Origin: Ilumatobacter sp.
GTDB lineage: Bacteria > Actinomycetota > Acidimicrobiia > Acidimicrobiales > Ilumatobacteraceae
Assembly: GCA_018666235.1 (NCBI GenBank)
Contig: JABJAB010000095.1
Location: 40,944-104,943, forward strand
Direction: 5' to 3'
Length of the DNA: 64,000 nucleotides
Made by a program: the position numbers and the translations under genes. This document shows positions 24,322-34,348 of this stretch, in pieces. The notes under the pieces are model-generated. The model saw only the letters and a list, made by a program, of their open reading frames with translations. It made no database searches and had not been told where the DNA came from. Every line of letters starts with the position of its first letter. Position 1 is the stretch's first letter.

Positions 24322-25746
24322 TTATCGGGGCAGGCCCGGCATACCGGGGGTGCCCGGAAGACCGGGGATCTCCATCCCGCCCTGCTCGATGTCAAAGCCG
24401 GCGGGCAGGCCCTTTGGCAACTTGGCTCCGCCTCTGCCCTTCTTGCCCTTCTTGCCAGGTTTCCCGGCCATGCCCATCTTCTTCATCATCTTCTGCATCT
24501 CACCGAACTGTTTCACCAGCCGATTGACGTCAGCGACTGTGGTGCCCGAGCCGGCAGCGATGCGAGCACGCCGCGTGCCTTGGATGATGTTGGGAAACGT
24601 GCGCTCCTCGGTGGTCATCGACGTAATGATCGCCTCGATGGGCTTCAGGTCGTCATCTTCGATCTTGGCATCCTTCAGCTCCTTGGGCATGCCCGGCATC
24701 ATCCCCATGAGCCCGCCGAGTGGTCCCATCTTCTTCAATGCCTGCATCTGCTCAAGGAAGTCATCCAGCGTGAACTGGCCCTCCATCAGCTTCGTGGCTG
24801 CAGCCTCGGCTTGCTCCTCCGTGAAGGCCTTCTCGGCCTGCTCGATGAGGGTGAGCATGTCGCCCATGCCCAGGATCCGCGAGGCCATACGGTCAGGATG
24901 GAATTGCTCAAATTCCTCGAGCTTCTCGCCAGTGGAGGCGAAGGCAATTGGTCGCCCGATGACTTCCTTCACCGACAAAGCCGCACCGCCGCGGGCGTCA
25001 CCGTCCATCTTCGACATGATCACGCCGTCGATCTGCAACGTGTTGTGGAATGCCTCGGCCGTTTGCACGGCATCCTGGCCCGTCATCGCGTCGACGACGA
25101 GGAAGGTGTAGTCCGGGTCGACGGCGCCCGAAATCAAGCGGACCTGCTCCATCATCTCGGCGTCGATCGACAGACGACCGGCGGTGTCGACGATGACGAC
25201 GTCACGACCGAGGCGCTTTGCCTCTTCGAGACCAGCGGCGGCCGTGAGGATTGGATCCTCCGGATCGGAGAAGACCGGCACGTCGATCTGGCGCCCAAGC
25301 GTACGCAGCTGCTCGACAGCCGCTGGACGCTGCAGGTCGGCGCCGATCATCAGCGGGTTGCGGCCCTGCGCCTTGAACCACTTGCCGAGCTTGGCTGACG
25401 CCGTGGTCTTACCTGAGCCCTGCAGGCCAGCCATCAGCACGACCGTCGGCGGTTTCGCGGCATAGGTGATGGCAAGCGTTTCGCCGCCGAGGGCACGCGT
25501 CAACTCGTCGTTGACGGCCTTGACGACCTGCTGACCGGGGTCGAGTGCCTTCGACCGCGTGGCGCCGATCGCATGCTCGCGAATCCGGTTGCACACCGAA
25601 CGCACAACGGCGACGTTGACATCTGCTTCAAGCAGTGCCGTGCGGATCTCTTTCATCATCTCGTCGACATCTGCCTCGGTGAGGCGACCCTTGCCGCGAA
25701 CCTTGGTGATGATGCCTTCGAGACGGTTGGACAGATTGTCGAACAT
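24322..25746 (-). CDS. ffh: Signal recognition particle GTPase Ffh
   Basis: Ffh binds signal sequences of nascent membrane proteins and, with 4.5S RNA and FtsY, targets them to the Sec translocon. The 474-aa protein shows the N domain, the G1 loop GLQGSGKTTASAKLGKW, DVVIVDTAGRL, TKMDGDARGGAA-type G4 region (MSKMDGDARGGAALS) and a Met-rich M domain. The tail is a Gly/Pro/Met-rich GLPGTPGMPGLP stretch. I use ATG 25746, with TAACCT ending 8 nt upstream, rather than a TTG three codons earlier. It is 60 bp after ftsY. Confidence 0.97.
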   Translation of the reverse strand: MFDNLSNRLEGIITKVRGKGRLTEADVDEMMKEIRTALLEADVNVAVVRSVCNRIREHAIGATRSKALDPGQQVVKAVNDELTRALGGETLAITYAAKPPTVVLMAGLQGSGKTTASAKLGKWFKAQGRNPLMIGADLQRPAAVEQLRTLGRQIDVPVFSDPEDPILTAAAGLEEAKRLGRDVVIVDTAGRLSIDAEMMEQVRLISGAVDPDYTFLVVDAMTGQDAVQTAEAFHNTLQIDGVIMSKMDGDARGGAALSVKEVIGRPIAFASTGEKLEEFEQFHPDRMASRILGMGDMLTLIEQAEKAFTEEQAEAAATKLMEGQFTLDDFLEQMQALKKMGPLGGLMGMMPGMPKELKDAKIEDDDLKPIEAIITSMTTEERTFPNIIQGTRRARIAAGSGTTVADVNRLVKQFGEMQKMMKKMGMAGKPGKKGKKGRGGAKLPKGLPAGFDIEQGGMEIPGLPGTPGMPGLPR

Positions 25747-25806
25747 TGCCGTCAAGGTTACCGGGCTGATCCCACCTGGCCCGGGGCGACTCGAACTGTG
25801 CGCAGA

Positions 25807-26922
25807 TCAGCGCTCGAGAAGCGCTGAGACGAATTCGTCGGGGTCGAAGTCGACGAGGTCGCCGATCGTTTCCCCGATACCGACCAACTTGACCGGAATA
25901 CCGAGTTCGGTCTCGATGGCGAACACGATGCCACCCTTGGCGGACCCATCGAGCTTGGTCAGGACCACGCCGGTGACATCGGTGACCTCGCCGAATTCGC
26001 GGGCTTGCGTCAAGCCGTTCTGGCCGGTGGTCGCGTCGATCACCAAGAGCGTTTCGGTGACCTTGCCTGCGCCCTTCTCCGCAACACGACGCACCTTGGC
26101 GAGCTCGTCCATCAGGTTGCTCTTGGTGTGCAAACGACCAGCGGTGTCGGCCATCACGAGCTCGATATTCTTCGACGCTGCCTTTTCGACGCCGTCGAAG
26201 ATGACCGAGCTCGGGTCTGCGCCGTCTGCACCACGCACGATCTCGACGTCGCTGCGCTCCGCCCAAGTGGTGAGCTGCTCGGCCGCTGCAGCGCGGAATG
26301 TGTCCCCGGCAGCGAGCAGCACCGTGCGACCGGCATCGACCTGCTGCTTGGCGAGCTTGCCAATCGTGGTCGTCTTGCCGACCCCGTTGACGCCAACGAA
26401 CATCCACACGTTGGTGGCGCCCTCGTCAAGCGTCTCGAAATTCAACGACCGCTCCGACCCAGCGAGCCGTGACTTCATCTCGGCGTCGAGCGCGTCCAGC
26501 AGCGCCGCAGGTTCAGTGATTTCCTTGTCCTTGACGCGGGTGCGGAGCCCGCCGAGCAGTTCGTCCGCGATGTTGACGCCGATATCGGCACGCAGCAGCG
26601 CTTCTTCCAACTCGTCGAACGACTCATCGGTGATCGCCGACCGGCTGAGCACGCCGGAGATGGCGCCTGCGAAAGTCGAGCGCGCTTTGGCCAGCCGTTC
26701 GCGCAGCGTGCCTGCCGGCGGTTCCTCGGCGACGGCTGGTTCCTGGACGAGCGTGTCACCCGTCGACGGATCGTCGGCTGGCCGGGGCGGTGCAGCCGGT
26801 TGCCCAGCGGTGCGCTGCGACGGCGGTTGCACGCCCTCACGGCGCCGATTGAGGACGACGACCCCAACACCAAAGGCGATGACCAGCACCGCCAGGATCA
26901 GAAAGATGATCTCGATACCCAT
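25807..26922 (-). CDS. ftsY: Signal recognition particle receptor FtsY
   Basis: FtsY docks the SRP-ribosome complex at the membrane. The 371-aa protein begins with a transmembrane anchor (IIFLILAVLVIAFGVGVVVL), as in many actinobacteria. A disordered Pro/acidic linker is followed by the NG domain with FVGVNGVGKTTTIGKLAKQ, LVMADTAGRLHTKSNLMDEL and LTKLDGSAKGG. The start at ATG 26922 is placed by the anchor and by TAACGT ending 10 nt upstream; an upstream start would add a poorly coding extension. Ffh follows. Confidence 0.96.
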   Translation of the reverse strand: MGIEIIFLILAVLVIAFGVGVVVLNRRREGVQPPSQRTAGQPAAPPRPADDPSTGDTLVQEPAVAEEPPAGTLRERLAKARSTFAGAISGVLSRSAITDESFDELEEALLRADIGVNIADELLGGLRTRVKDKEITEPAALLDALDAEMKSRLAGSERSLNFETLDEGATNVWMFVGVNGVGKTTTIGKLAKQQVDAGRTVLLAAGDTFRAAAAEQLTTWAERSDVEIVRGADGADPSSVIFDGVEKAASKNIELVMADTAGRLHTKSNLMDELAKVRRVAEKGAGKVTETLLVIDATTGQNGLTQAREFGEVTDVTGVVLTKLDGSAKGGIVFAIETELGIPVKLVGIGETIGDLVDFDPDEFVSALLER

Positions 26923-27030
26923 GCGGGGGTTGACGTTATCGGGGGGCGGTGAGCGCCGTGGATGTCCGCCTGGCACACTCGATCAAGCGAAAGACCAAGC
27001 CGAAGATCCAGCCGAAGATCCAGCCAAGGA

Positions 27031-28926
27031 TCAGGTCGACACGGGCGGCACCGTCGGATACGTGTCCGGCGAGGCCAGCCAGCGGACGCGGTAGGGACCG
27101 AGGTTGCCAAGGTCACGGTCGTGAGGCGCAAGCAGGTCGACCGGCCCCCACGCCGCCACGTCGACACCCAACTGGTCGAGGCCGATCCTCGTTGACGTCG
27201 CTCCCACGTTCGCCAGCCCGATCAGATCCCCAAACGTCGGATGGCGTCGTCGCCAACAGAAGACCTGCTCGTCGCCGACGTCGAGGTAACGAACGAAGGC
27301 GCCGCCGTGCAGCTGCGGACAGGCACGACGCGCGTCAACGAGGTGGCGAAGCGACGACCACAGACGGCCAGCAAGCCCATCGACGTCGAGCCGTTTCGTT
27401 GCTCCATCTTCATCGAACGCCGGCCGATGGACCCAGCGACTGTCACCGGCAAGTTCCGGATCGTCGAGTGCGGCGAGATCATTGCCCTGGCCAAACTCGT
27501 CGCCCATGTAGATGACCGGAATCCCGCCGTGCCCGAACGCGATGCCGTACAGCAGTTTGGCGCGTGCAAGAGCGACGTCGAGTGCATCGGTATCTGCTGC
27601 CTCGATTGCTGCGGTTGCGCCAACCAGCGCCGCAGTCATGCCGTTCGTGCGCTCATCACCGGTCCCCAGGTTTGTTGCGAACGGCACTCCCCTGGCCACT
27701 GACCCGGGGAAGTCGCCACGATAATACGCCGCGAGAAACGCTCGATGACCCGCCCCCGAGACGCCGGACGCTTCAGCGTCGTGATCGTCGATGGCCCACC
27801 CGATGTCGTCGTGGCAGCGGACGTAGGTGAACCAGGTCGTGGTCGCCGGCGGGTCCGGGAGCCGAGCCAGCGCAATCCGGGCGAGGCGAGACTCTCCAGT
27901 TGCCAACATGGACCAGGCCTGCACCATCAACTGGTTGTGGTACGCCAGATGGCACTCATGCCGTTCGAGTTCGTGTCGGCCGAGGTAGCCGACGAGGTCG
28001 GCCGGCCCAACAATCGCCTCGGCGAGCAGGACCGTCGCTGGCGCACCGATCCCCACCACGGCGCGCAGCGCCTGCGCGACCAGGTGTGCCTCGGGTTGGT
28101 TCTGACAGTTCGTACCGAGTCGCTTCCAGGTGAAGGCGATCGCGTCAAGGCGCAAGACGTCGACGCCCAGGTTCGCCAGGGCGAGGGCCACGTCCCCGAT
28201 TTCACACATCACGTCGGGGTTTGACCAGTTCAGATCCCACTGGAACTCACGGAAGGTGGTCCAGACCCATTTCTCGATATCCGACCGCCATGTGAAATTG
28301 CCCGGCGCCATGTGCGGGAACACCTCAGGCAGTGACGCTTCGTAGGCCTCCGGTTCGACGCGGCCGTCGAACATGTGGAAAAGACCCTGGTGGTACTTCG
28401 ACCCGGCGAGCGCCTGTCTGGCCCAATCGTGGTCGTCACTGGTGTGGTTGATCACGAAGTCAGCGCAGAGGTTGATGTCGGCGCCGTGCAGCGAACTGAT
28501 CAATGCATCCAGATCTTCCGTCGTCCCGTTGCGCTCGTCGGGGCGGAGATAGTCACGAACCGCATAACCACCGTCGTTGTCGCCGACCCGAGCAGCGAAC
28601 AGCGCAAGCAGATGGAGCACATCGACGCCGAGTTCGGTCAGATGCGGGATGCGCTGGCGAACCCCGGCGAGATCCCCACCGAACTTGTCGACGTAGGCCA
28701 TGTACCCAACCCGTTCGGGTAGCTGGAACCAGTCAGGGTGCAGCGACCGGTCACGGTCTCGTTCCCGGAGTCCCCCAGGCCGCATGACGTGACGACGGCG
28801 CGCCGTCTCGATCAGACGGTCAGCGGTGGCTGAGGCGCGATCTCCGTAGAGTCCGCGAAGTGCTGACTCGAGTTCGGGACGCCGGTCGGCAACTCGGCCA
28901 CGAAACTCCTCGTCCCCTCGGCCCAT
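27031..28926 (-). CDS. Amylosucrase-like GH13 enzyme
   Basis: Predicted glucan-forming or sucrose-splitting enzyme of glycoside hydrolase family 13, subfamily 4 type (631 aa). Amylosucrase moves glucose from sucrose to alpha-1,4-glucan. Matching landmarks are YVDKFGGDLAGVRQRIPHL, DFVINHTSDDHDWA, the nucleophile region VLRLDAIAFTWKRLGT, the acid/base VLLAEAIVGP and the third acid YVRCHDDIGWAIDD. VIYMGDEFGQGND follows. It starts 15 bp after the smc stop, so it is probably co-transcribed with smc, an odd partner. Sucrose hydrolase or trehalose-forming relatives cannot be excluded. Confidence 0.85.
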   Translation of the reverse strand: MGRGDEEFRGRVADRRPELESALRGLYGDRASATADRLIETARRRHVMRPGGLRERDRDRSLHPDWFQLPERVGYMAYVDKFGGDLAGVRQRIPHLTELGVDVLHLLALFAARVGDNDGGYAVRDYLRPDERNGTTEDLDALISSLHGADINLCADFVINHTSDDHDWARQALAGSKYHQGLFHMFDGRVEPEAYEASLPEVFPHMAPGNFTWRSDIEKWVWTTFREFQWDLNWSNPDVMCEIGDVALALANLGVDVLRLDAIAFTWKRLGTNCQNQPEAHLVAQALRAVVGIGAPATVLLAEAIVGPADLVGYLGRHELERHECHLAYHNQLMVQAWSMLATGESRLARIALARLPDPPATTTWFTYVRCHDDIGWAIDDHDAEASGVSGAGHRAFLAAYYRGDFPGSVARGVPFATNLGTGDERTNGMTAALVGATAAIEAADTDALDVALARAKLLYGIAFGHGGIPVIYMGDEFGQGNDLAALDDPELAGDSRWVHRPAFDEDGATKRLDVDGLAGRLWSSLRHLVDARRACPQLHGGAFVRYLDVGDEQVFCWRRRHPTFGDLIGLANVGATSTRIGLDQLGVDVAAWGPVDLLAPHDRDLGNLGPYRVRWLASPDTYPTVPPVST

Positions 28927-28941
28927 CGCGCTCGACTGCCC

Positions 28942-31900
28942 CTATTGGACAAGCTGTCCGGCCTCGGACTTCTCGGTGACCACCTTCGAGGAACCCCCCG
29001 GCTGCATCGAGATACCGAGGAGCACATCACCGGCTTCCATCGTCCGCTTCTGGTGCGAGACCACAATGAGCTGCGCATCCTTGCGGAACTCTTGGATGAG
29101 CCCGAGAAAGCGGTGCAGGTTGACATCGTCGAGGGCTGCTTCGACTTCATCCATCACATAGAACGGCGATGGCCGCGAGCGGAAGACGGCGAACAGATAC
29201 GCCAGCGCCGTCAGCGATCGTTCCCCGCCCGACAGCAGCGACAGCTTCTTGACGTTCTTGCCACTCGGCTTCGCTTCGACTTCGATGCCCGTGTTGAGCA
29301 TGTCGTCGGGCAGCGTGAGCTTGAGGTTGCCCTTGCCGCCCGGGAACAGCAGCGCAAACAGCTCGGTGAAGTTCCGGGCAACGTCGTGGAACGCTGTCGC
29401 GAACACATTTTGGATCTCCGCATCGACCGCTGCAATGACCCGAGCGAGTTCGCGGCGTGTGGTTCGTACGTCTTCGAGTTGTTCTTCGAGGAACGTGTGT
29501 CGGGCCTGCAGCTCGTTGAACTCTTCGAGGGCCAAGGGGTTGATCGGGCCGAGCAGACGCAGCTCACGTTCGAGCTCACGAACACGGCCCGCTGGAGTCG
29601 CTCCGTCGGGAACCTCCGGCATCTCGGCGGCCTCAGCGACAGCTGGCTCGATGTCGAGTTCACGGCGCAGCGTCTCGATCGCTGTCTCAAGGCGCAACTT
29701 CGCCTCGGCTTCTTCGAGTTCCGCCTTGCGAGCCCGCTCGCGGGTGACGTCGAGCGTCTGTTCCTTCTCGGCTCGATCACGACGCAAGGTGTCGAGCTCG
29801 GTCGTGAGTCCACGCACCTCATCGCTCTGCTTGCGACGTTTCTCGGCCAGCTCGGCGTAATGACTTTCGACGACGTGACGATGCTGCTCGACGAGTGCGG
29901 CGAGACGATCGATCACATCGATCTGGCGCTCGATGACGAGCCGCTGACTCTCCGCAGCGACGCGCGCTTCTTTGTCTGCTTCAAGACGACGCTCGGTCTC
30001 GACGAGACGACGTTCGTTGAGCTGTTGACGTTCCTGCAGACCGGCAAGCCGGACCTCGATGTCACGGCGACGCGACGACAGCAGGGCCGAGCGAGCTTCG
30101 AGTTCTGCCCGGAGCTCACCACGCGCTCGCGCTGCCTCCGACTCGGCCTGCTCGTCGCTCTCGAGCGCAGGAAGGAGCGCTTCGATCTCGGTGATCCGCT
30201 GCTGCTCACGCGTGATGTTGACTTCTGCCTCGGCAATGTTCCGGTCGAGTGTTTCGAGTTCAGCCTGAATCTCACGCTGCTCACCCTGAGTTCTCGACAA
30301 GCCTTCTGAAGCGGCGCTGAACCGTGCGTCGTTGGCGTCGAGTCGCTTGGCGAGCTCGACCTCAGTGTTCTTGGCAGCACGCAGCGTTTGCTCAATCTCG
30401 GCAACAGCGCCGCGCGCGCTGTCAAGTTCGGCACTTGCGGTCTTCGATCGCTCGCTCGCCTCTTCAAGTGCGGCGGCCGTGGCTCCCCCGCCGGCTGTGC
30501 CGATTCGCCAGCCGCTGAGTCCGAATCGGTCGCCCGAGCCAGTGACGACCACAGCTTCAGGATGTTGCATTGCAGCGTCGAGTGCCTCGGAGAGTTTGTC
30601 GATCCGCACCGCTGAACCGAGCAGACCGTCAAGCAGGGCCTCAACCTCAGGACGTTGGCTGCGCGTGTGAGGACGCACAGGGTCACCCAGGGCCGGGGCG
30701 TCGGACCCTTTGGGGCGAGCGCCGAGGGCGATGACCGCGCCGCTCGTGTCGCTGCTCCTGAGTGCGTCTAACGCTCGACGACCTGCGGCCGGGTCGTCAA
30801 CCACCACGGCAGTGAGCGACTCGCCGAGTGCAGCCTCGACGACCGGCTCCCAGCCTTCGTCGATTTCGATCAAGTCGAGCAGCGTCCCGAGCACGCCGTC
30901 GACGCCCTGGAGACGCTCAGCGCCCGCCCGGGCGCGGGCCGCGTCAAGCGCCATCTGGAGCGCTTCGACGCGTGCCGCCCAGCGTGAGGCTTCCTCGGCA
31001 GCATCGTTGCGCAACGACTGACGGGCTTCGAACGTGGCCTGCGCTTCCATGGCGGCCTGCTCGGCGGCCTCGACCTCGTCGACGAGCGGCGCTTCAATCG
31101 CACCGGCTTCATCACAGTCGGTGCGGAATCGAGCAGCCTCTTCTTGTGCGAGCTGTGAGCGATTTGTCAGTGATTCCTTGCGACCGACCATCCGGTTGAG
31201 TTCACCCGCGGTGCGCTCAACCGCAGACGTGATCGACCGCAGCTCGCCACGAACCTCGGCCGCCGCGCTGGCTGCTTTCGTGGTGGTCTGGTCTTCGCGC
31301 ACGGCTTCGAGAATGTTCTCGCGTTCGCTGCGGAAGGACGACTCGTCGAAGCTGAGCTGGCCGGTTTCGGGTTCGAGTTCGGCAAGTTCAGCCGCTGCGT
31401 TCTCAATTTCCTCACGGAACCGGGCTGCGTCCGCCTCGAGGTTCGCAACCACACCGGCGTCGAGGAGTTGGCCCTTGTCACGTTCGAGTGAACGGCGACG
31501 CTCGACGAGCACGGCCGCCAGTCCCCGCGCGCGCTCGCGGAGCTGCTCGACGTGACGCAGGCGATCGCTGATGTCGCTCGCCCCGCGTGCCGAGAGTTGT
31601 GCCTCAATCGACATCACTGCCGTGTCGAGTACTGCGAGAGCTGACTTCAGTTCTGCTTCACCCGTTGAACTCTCGAGCTTGGTCGAGGCCAAGGCTTCGA
31701 GCTTCACGCGCAGGCTGGCGATTTCGCGACCGGAGACAAAGGTCTTCAACGCCGTCAGCTCTTCGATGAGCGAACCATGACGCTCGGCAGCCTTTGCCTG
31801 ACGTTCGAGCGGACGAAGCTGGCGGCGGACTTCCCGAAGCAGGTCCTGCACGCGCAGCAAGTTGGCCTCGGTTGCGTCGAGGCGACGCTCAGCCTTTTCC

Positions 31901-32430
31901 TTGCGCTTACGGAACTTCAGCACCCCGGCAGCTTCTTCGATGATCGCTCGGCGGTCTTCTGGGCGAGCGTTGAGCACCGCATCGATCTGGCCCTGGCTCA
32001 CGATGACGTGCTGCTGCCGACCGACTCCAGCATCGCTGAGGAGTTCCTGAACGTCGAGCAGGCGACAACCGACGCCATTGATCATGTACTCGGACTCACC
32101 GGTGCGGAACAAGATGCGCGTGACAGTGATCTCGCTGAACTCCAAACCGAGCGTGCCGTCGGCGTTGTCAATGGTGATGCTGACCTCGGCGCGCCCGAGC
32201 GCGGGACGCTTTGCGGTCCCGGCAAAGATGACATCGTCCATCTTCTGTGAGCGCACGGCTTTCGGGGCTTGCGCTCCGAGCACCCAGGCAATTGCGTCGA
32301 CGACGTTCGATTTGCCCGACCCATTGGGTCCGACCACCACGGTCACGCCCGGTTCGAGCACCATCGGCGTGCTGTCGGCGAACGACTTGAAACCCTTGAG
32401 GGTCAGATTCTTCAGGTACACAGCGGACAC
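28942..32430 (-). CDS. smc: Chromosome segregation ATPase SMC
   Basis: SMC forms the condensin ring with ScpA and ScpB and organises the chromosome. The 1162-aa protein has Walker A VGPNGSGKSN (about residues 33-42), two long coiled coils either side of a hinge (about residues 490-650, starting LQGVDGVLGTLLDLI), the signature LLSGGERSLTALAYL and Walker B FYVMDEVEAALDD. The GTG start at 32430 gives the family N-terminus MSAVYLKNLTLKGFKSFAD. It is 64 bp downstream of mutM. Confidence 0.97.
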   Translation of the reverse strand: MSAVYLKNLTLKGFKSFADSTPMVLEPGVTVVVGPNGSGKSNVVDAIAWVLGAQAPKAVRSQKMDDVIFAGTAKRPALGRAEVSITIDNADGTLGLEFSEITVTRILFRTGESEYMINGVGCRLLDVQELLSDAGVGRQQHVIVSQGQIDAVLNARPEDRRAIIEEAAGVLKFRKRKEKAERRLDATEANLLRVQDLLREVRRQLRPLERQAKAAERHGSLIEELTALKTFVSGREIASLRVKLEALASTKLESSTGEAELKSALAVLDTAVMSIEAQLSARGASDISDRLRHVEQLRERARGLAAVLVERRRSLERDKGQLLDAGVVANLEADAARFREEIENAAAELAELEPETGQLSFDESSFRSERENILEAVREDQTTTKAASAAAEVRGELRSITSAVERTAGELNRMVGRKESLTNRSQLAQEEAARFRTDCDEAGAIEAPLVDEVEAAEQAAMEAQATFEARQSLRNDAAEEASRWAARVEALQMALDAARARAGAERLQGVDGVLGTLLDLIEIDEGWEPVVEAALGESLTAVVVDDPAAGRRALDALRSSDTSGAVIALGARPKGSDAPALGDPVRPHTRSQRPEVEALLDGLLGSAVRIDKLSEALDAAMQHPEAVVVTGSGDRFGLSGWRIGTAGGGATAAALEEASERSKTASAELDSARGAVAEIEQTLRAAKNTEVELAKRLDANDARFSAASEGLSRTQGEQREIQAELETLDRNIAEAEVNITREQQRITEIEALLPALESDEQAESEAARARGELRAELEARSALLSSRRRDIEVRLAGLQERQQLNERRLVETERRLEADKEARVAAESQRLVIERQIDVIDRLAALVEQHRHVVESHYAELAEKRRKQSDEVRGLTTELDTLRRDRAEKEQTLDVTRERARKAELEEAEAKLRLETAIETLRRELDIEPAVAEAAEMPEVPDGATPAGRVRELERELRLLGPINPLALEEFNELQARHTFLEEQLEDVRTTRRELARVIAAVDAEIQNVFATAFHDVARNFTELFALLFPGGKGNLKLTLPDDMLNTGIEVEAKPSGKNVKKLSLLSGGERSLTALAYLFAVFRSRPSPFYVMDEVEAALDDVNLHRFLGLIQEFRKDAQLIVVSHQKRTMEAGDVLLGISMQPGGSSKVVTEKSEAGQLVQ

Positions 32431-32494
32431 GAAGCTACTTGCTCAGCCGCCCGCTCCCCCAACATCAGACGACCAGTTGCTGAGTGGCTGGTCA

Positions 32495-33331
32495 TCAGTG
32501 TTGGCAAACGGGACAGTAATGAGTGGAACGACCGCCAGAGATCGTGCGTCGAATCCATCCGCGACCACACGTGCTGCACCGTTGACCGGTGCGGCCGTAG
32601 ACGCGATGTTCGTTCTGAAAGCTGCCGCTCTCGCCATCCACATCAACGTATTGCGCGTCACCCAGCGTGGATCCACCGACCTTGATCGAGTCGTTCAAGA
32701 TGTTGCGAATCGCGTCATGCAGCCGCCACGTCGCTGCTGCATCAATCGTGTTGGCCGAGCGGTCGGGGCGCAGGCGCGCACGGTGGAGGATCTCGTCTGC
32801 GTAGATGTTGCCGATGCCAGCGACCTTGGTCTGGTCGAGCAAGAACGGTTTGAGCGTCTGGCTCGTGGCTCGGACAAGCTGACGAAGGTGAGCGCGTGGG
32901 AAGTCCTCCGCGATTGGGTCGACCCCGAGTCGGGCGATGGGCGGCAACTCAACAGCTGCATTGGCGGGGTCATAGACCACGACCTCGCCGAATGTGCGTG
33001 GATCGACAAACCACATTTCCGTGTCGTTGTCGAGTGACAGCACAACATGGGTATGCAACGGTCGATCAGCGCCCCGGTCAGCAATCAGAACCTGTCCGCT
33101 CATCCGCAGATGGATCATCATGACATCGCCAGAATCGAGCGGCATGAGCAAATATTTGCCGCGCCGGTCGGCCCGCAGAATCGTCGTGTTCGTCAGCCCG
33201 TCGATCAACGCCTCTCTCGACGTGCGCCGAACGACCCGCTCGCGGCCCACCTCGACGTGTTCGACGGTCCTGCCGACCAGATGCTGGTCAAGTCCTCGAC
33301 GGACGGTCTCGACTTCGGGGAGTTCGGGCAT
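32495..33331 (-). CDS. mutM: Formamidopyrimidine-DNA glycosylase
   Basis: Fpg/MutM removes 8-oxoguanine and formamidopyrimidines from DNA and cuts the backbone by beta/delta elimination. The 278-aa protein has the catalytic N-terminal Pro-Glu (PELPEVETVRRGL) and the helix-two-turn-helix GIGNIYADEILHRARL. The zinc finger is CSTCGRG...HYCPVCQ at the C-terminus. It lies between rnc and smc, a common actinobacterial order, and starts 10 bp after the rnc stop. Confidence 0.97.
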   Translation of the reverse strand: MPELPEVETVRRGLDQHLVGRTVEHVEVGRERVVRRTSREALIDGLTNTTILRADRRGKYLLMPLDSGDVMMIHLRMSGQVLIADRGADRPLHTHVVLSLDNDTEMWFVDPRTFGEVVVYDPANAAVELPPIARLGVDPIAEDFPRAHLRQLVRATSQTLKPFLLDQTKVAGIGNIYADEILHRARLRPDRSANTIDAAATWRLHDAIRNILNDSIKVGGSTLGDAQYVDVDGESGSFQNEHRVYGRTGQRCSTCGRGWIRRTISGGRSTHYCPVCQH

Positions 33332-33341
33332 CGGCAGTGCT

Positions 33342-34034
33342 TCAGGACAGCGCTGCAGCCGCTACCGACGCGGCGGATTGCTCGGCGGCCTTCTTCGAAC
33401 GCCCTGCACCCTCGCCGAGCACATCGCCATCGAGCGACACGGTCGCCTGGAACGACTTCGCGTGGTCTGGACCAGTTGACGTCACCGTGTACACCGGAGC
33501 GCCGCGTCCCGCCCGGGCGGCAAGCTCCTGCAACTGGGTCTTGTGGTCGAGGTGGTCGAGACGACCGACGGAGGTCAACATTCTTGGCGCGACCCATCGC
33601 TGCACCATGGTGTACGCCGGCTCGGTGCCACCGTCGAGATACACCGCGCCTAGGACCGCTTCGAACGCATCGGACAGAATCGACGATTTCTCTGCACCGC
33701 CTGCCGACGCTTCGCCCTTGCCGAGCAGCAGATGCGGGCCGATGCCGATCGTCTCAGCGACTTCGGCGAGAGCGCTGGCGTTGACCACACTCTTGCGGAG
33801 GTCGGTGAGGAGCCCTTCTGCAAGTGCGTCGAACTGGTGAAATGCGATGTCAGCGATCACCCATCCGAGCACTGCGTCGCCAAGGAATTCGAGTCGTTCG
33901 TTGCTGCGTTCGCCCGGCGTCTCGGCACACCAAGATCGATGGGCCATCGCTTGCCGCAGTAACTGCAGATCGGCGAACTCGTAACCAATCGTGACCGCCA
34001 ACGTCGCCAGATCAGGCGAGGCGTCGTCAGGCAC
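33342..34034 (-). CDS. rnc: Ribonuclease III
   Basis: Endonuclease for double-stranded RNA that processes rRNA precursors and some mRNAs. The signature NERLEFLGDAVLGWVIAD holds the catalytic acids, with a second acidic EAVLGAVYLDGG. A C-terminal dsRBD (about residues 155-228, with GAGRSKKAAEQSAA) follows. Two starts are possible. ATG 34058 overlaps acpP by 14 bp without a Shine-Dalgarno site. GTG 34034 has GAGGCGG 5 nt upstream, so I use the latter (230 aa). Confidence 0.95.
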   Translation of the reverse strand: MPDDASPDLATLAVTIGYEFADLQLLRQAMAHRSWCAETPGERSNERLEFLGDAVLGWVIADIAFHQFDALAEGLLTDLRKSVVNASALAEVAETIGIGPHLLLGKGEASAGGAEKSSILSDAFEAVLGAVYLDGGTEPAYTMVQRWVAPRMLTSVGRLDHLDHKTQLQELAARAGRGAPVYTVTSTGPDHAKSFQATVSLDGDVLGEGAGRSKKAAEQSAASVAAAALS

Positions 34035-34044
34035 GTGAGCCGCC

Positions 34045-34317
34045 TCAGTCGTTGGCATGTTCGTGGACGTAGTCCACGGCGTCGCGCACGGTCTTCAGGT
34101 CTTCGAGGTCCTCGTCTTCGATGCGGAATCCATCCACACGGTCGCTGAGCGCTTCTTCGAGCGCCTCGACGAGTTCGATCAGCGCGAGCGAGTCGGCTTC
34201 GAGGTCATCGGCGAAGGATTGGCCTTCGCTGATTGTGTCGGGTTCGATCTCGAGAATGTCAGACAGTGCGTCACGGACGATTTTGAGAACTTCGTCACGC
34301 TTGATTTCGGCGGCCAT
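34045..34317 (-). CDS. acpP: Acyl carrier protein
   Basis: Carries acyl chains in fatty-acid synthesis on a phosphopantetheine arm. The 90-aa acidic protein has the attachment motif DLEADSLALIELVEALE, with Ser in DSL near residue 43. The C-terminal half is slightly longer than in E. coli ACP (RVDGFRIEDEDLEDLK). It lies between plsX and rnc, as in many bacteria. TAGGCT ends 7 nt before ATG 34317, so it can be transcribed on its own as a leaderless mRNA. Confidence 0.95.
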   Translation of the reverse strand: MAAEIKRDEVLKIVRDALSDILEIEPDTISEGQSFADDLEADSLALIELVEALEEALSDRVDGFRIEDEDLEDLKTVRDAVDYVHEHAND

Positions 34318-34348
34318 GACGGCGAGCCTAACTCAGCGGGTCGACGGT

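Noticed and set aside
25559..27094. A 511-codon plus frame antisense to ffh and ftsY
   Set aside because: The Ser/Pro/Arg-rich content is a reflection of codon bias in the two real genes, whose motifs are complete.
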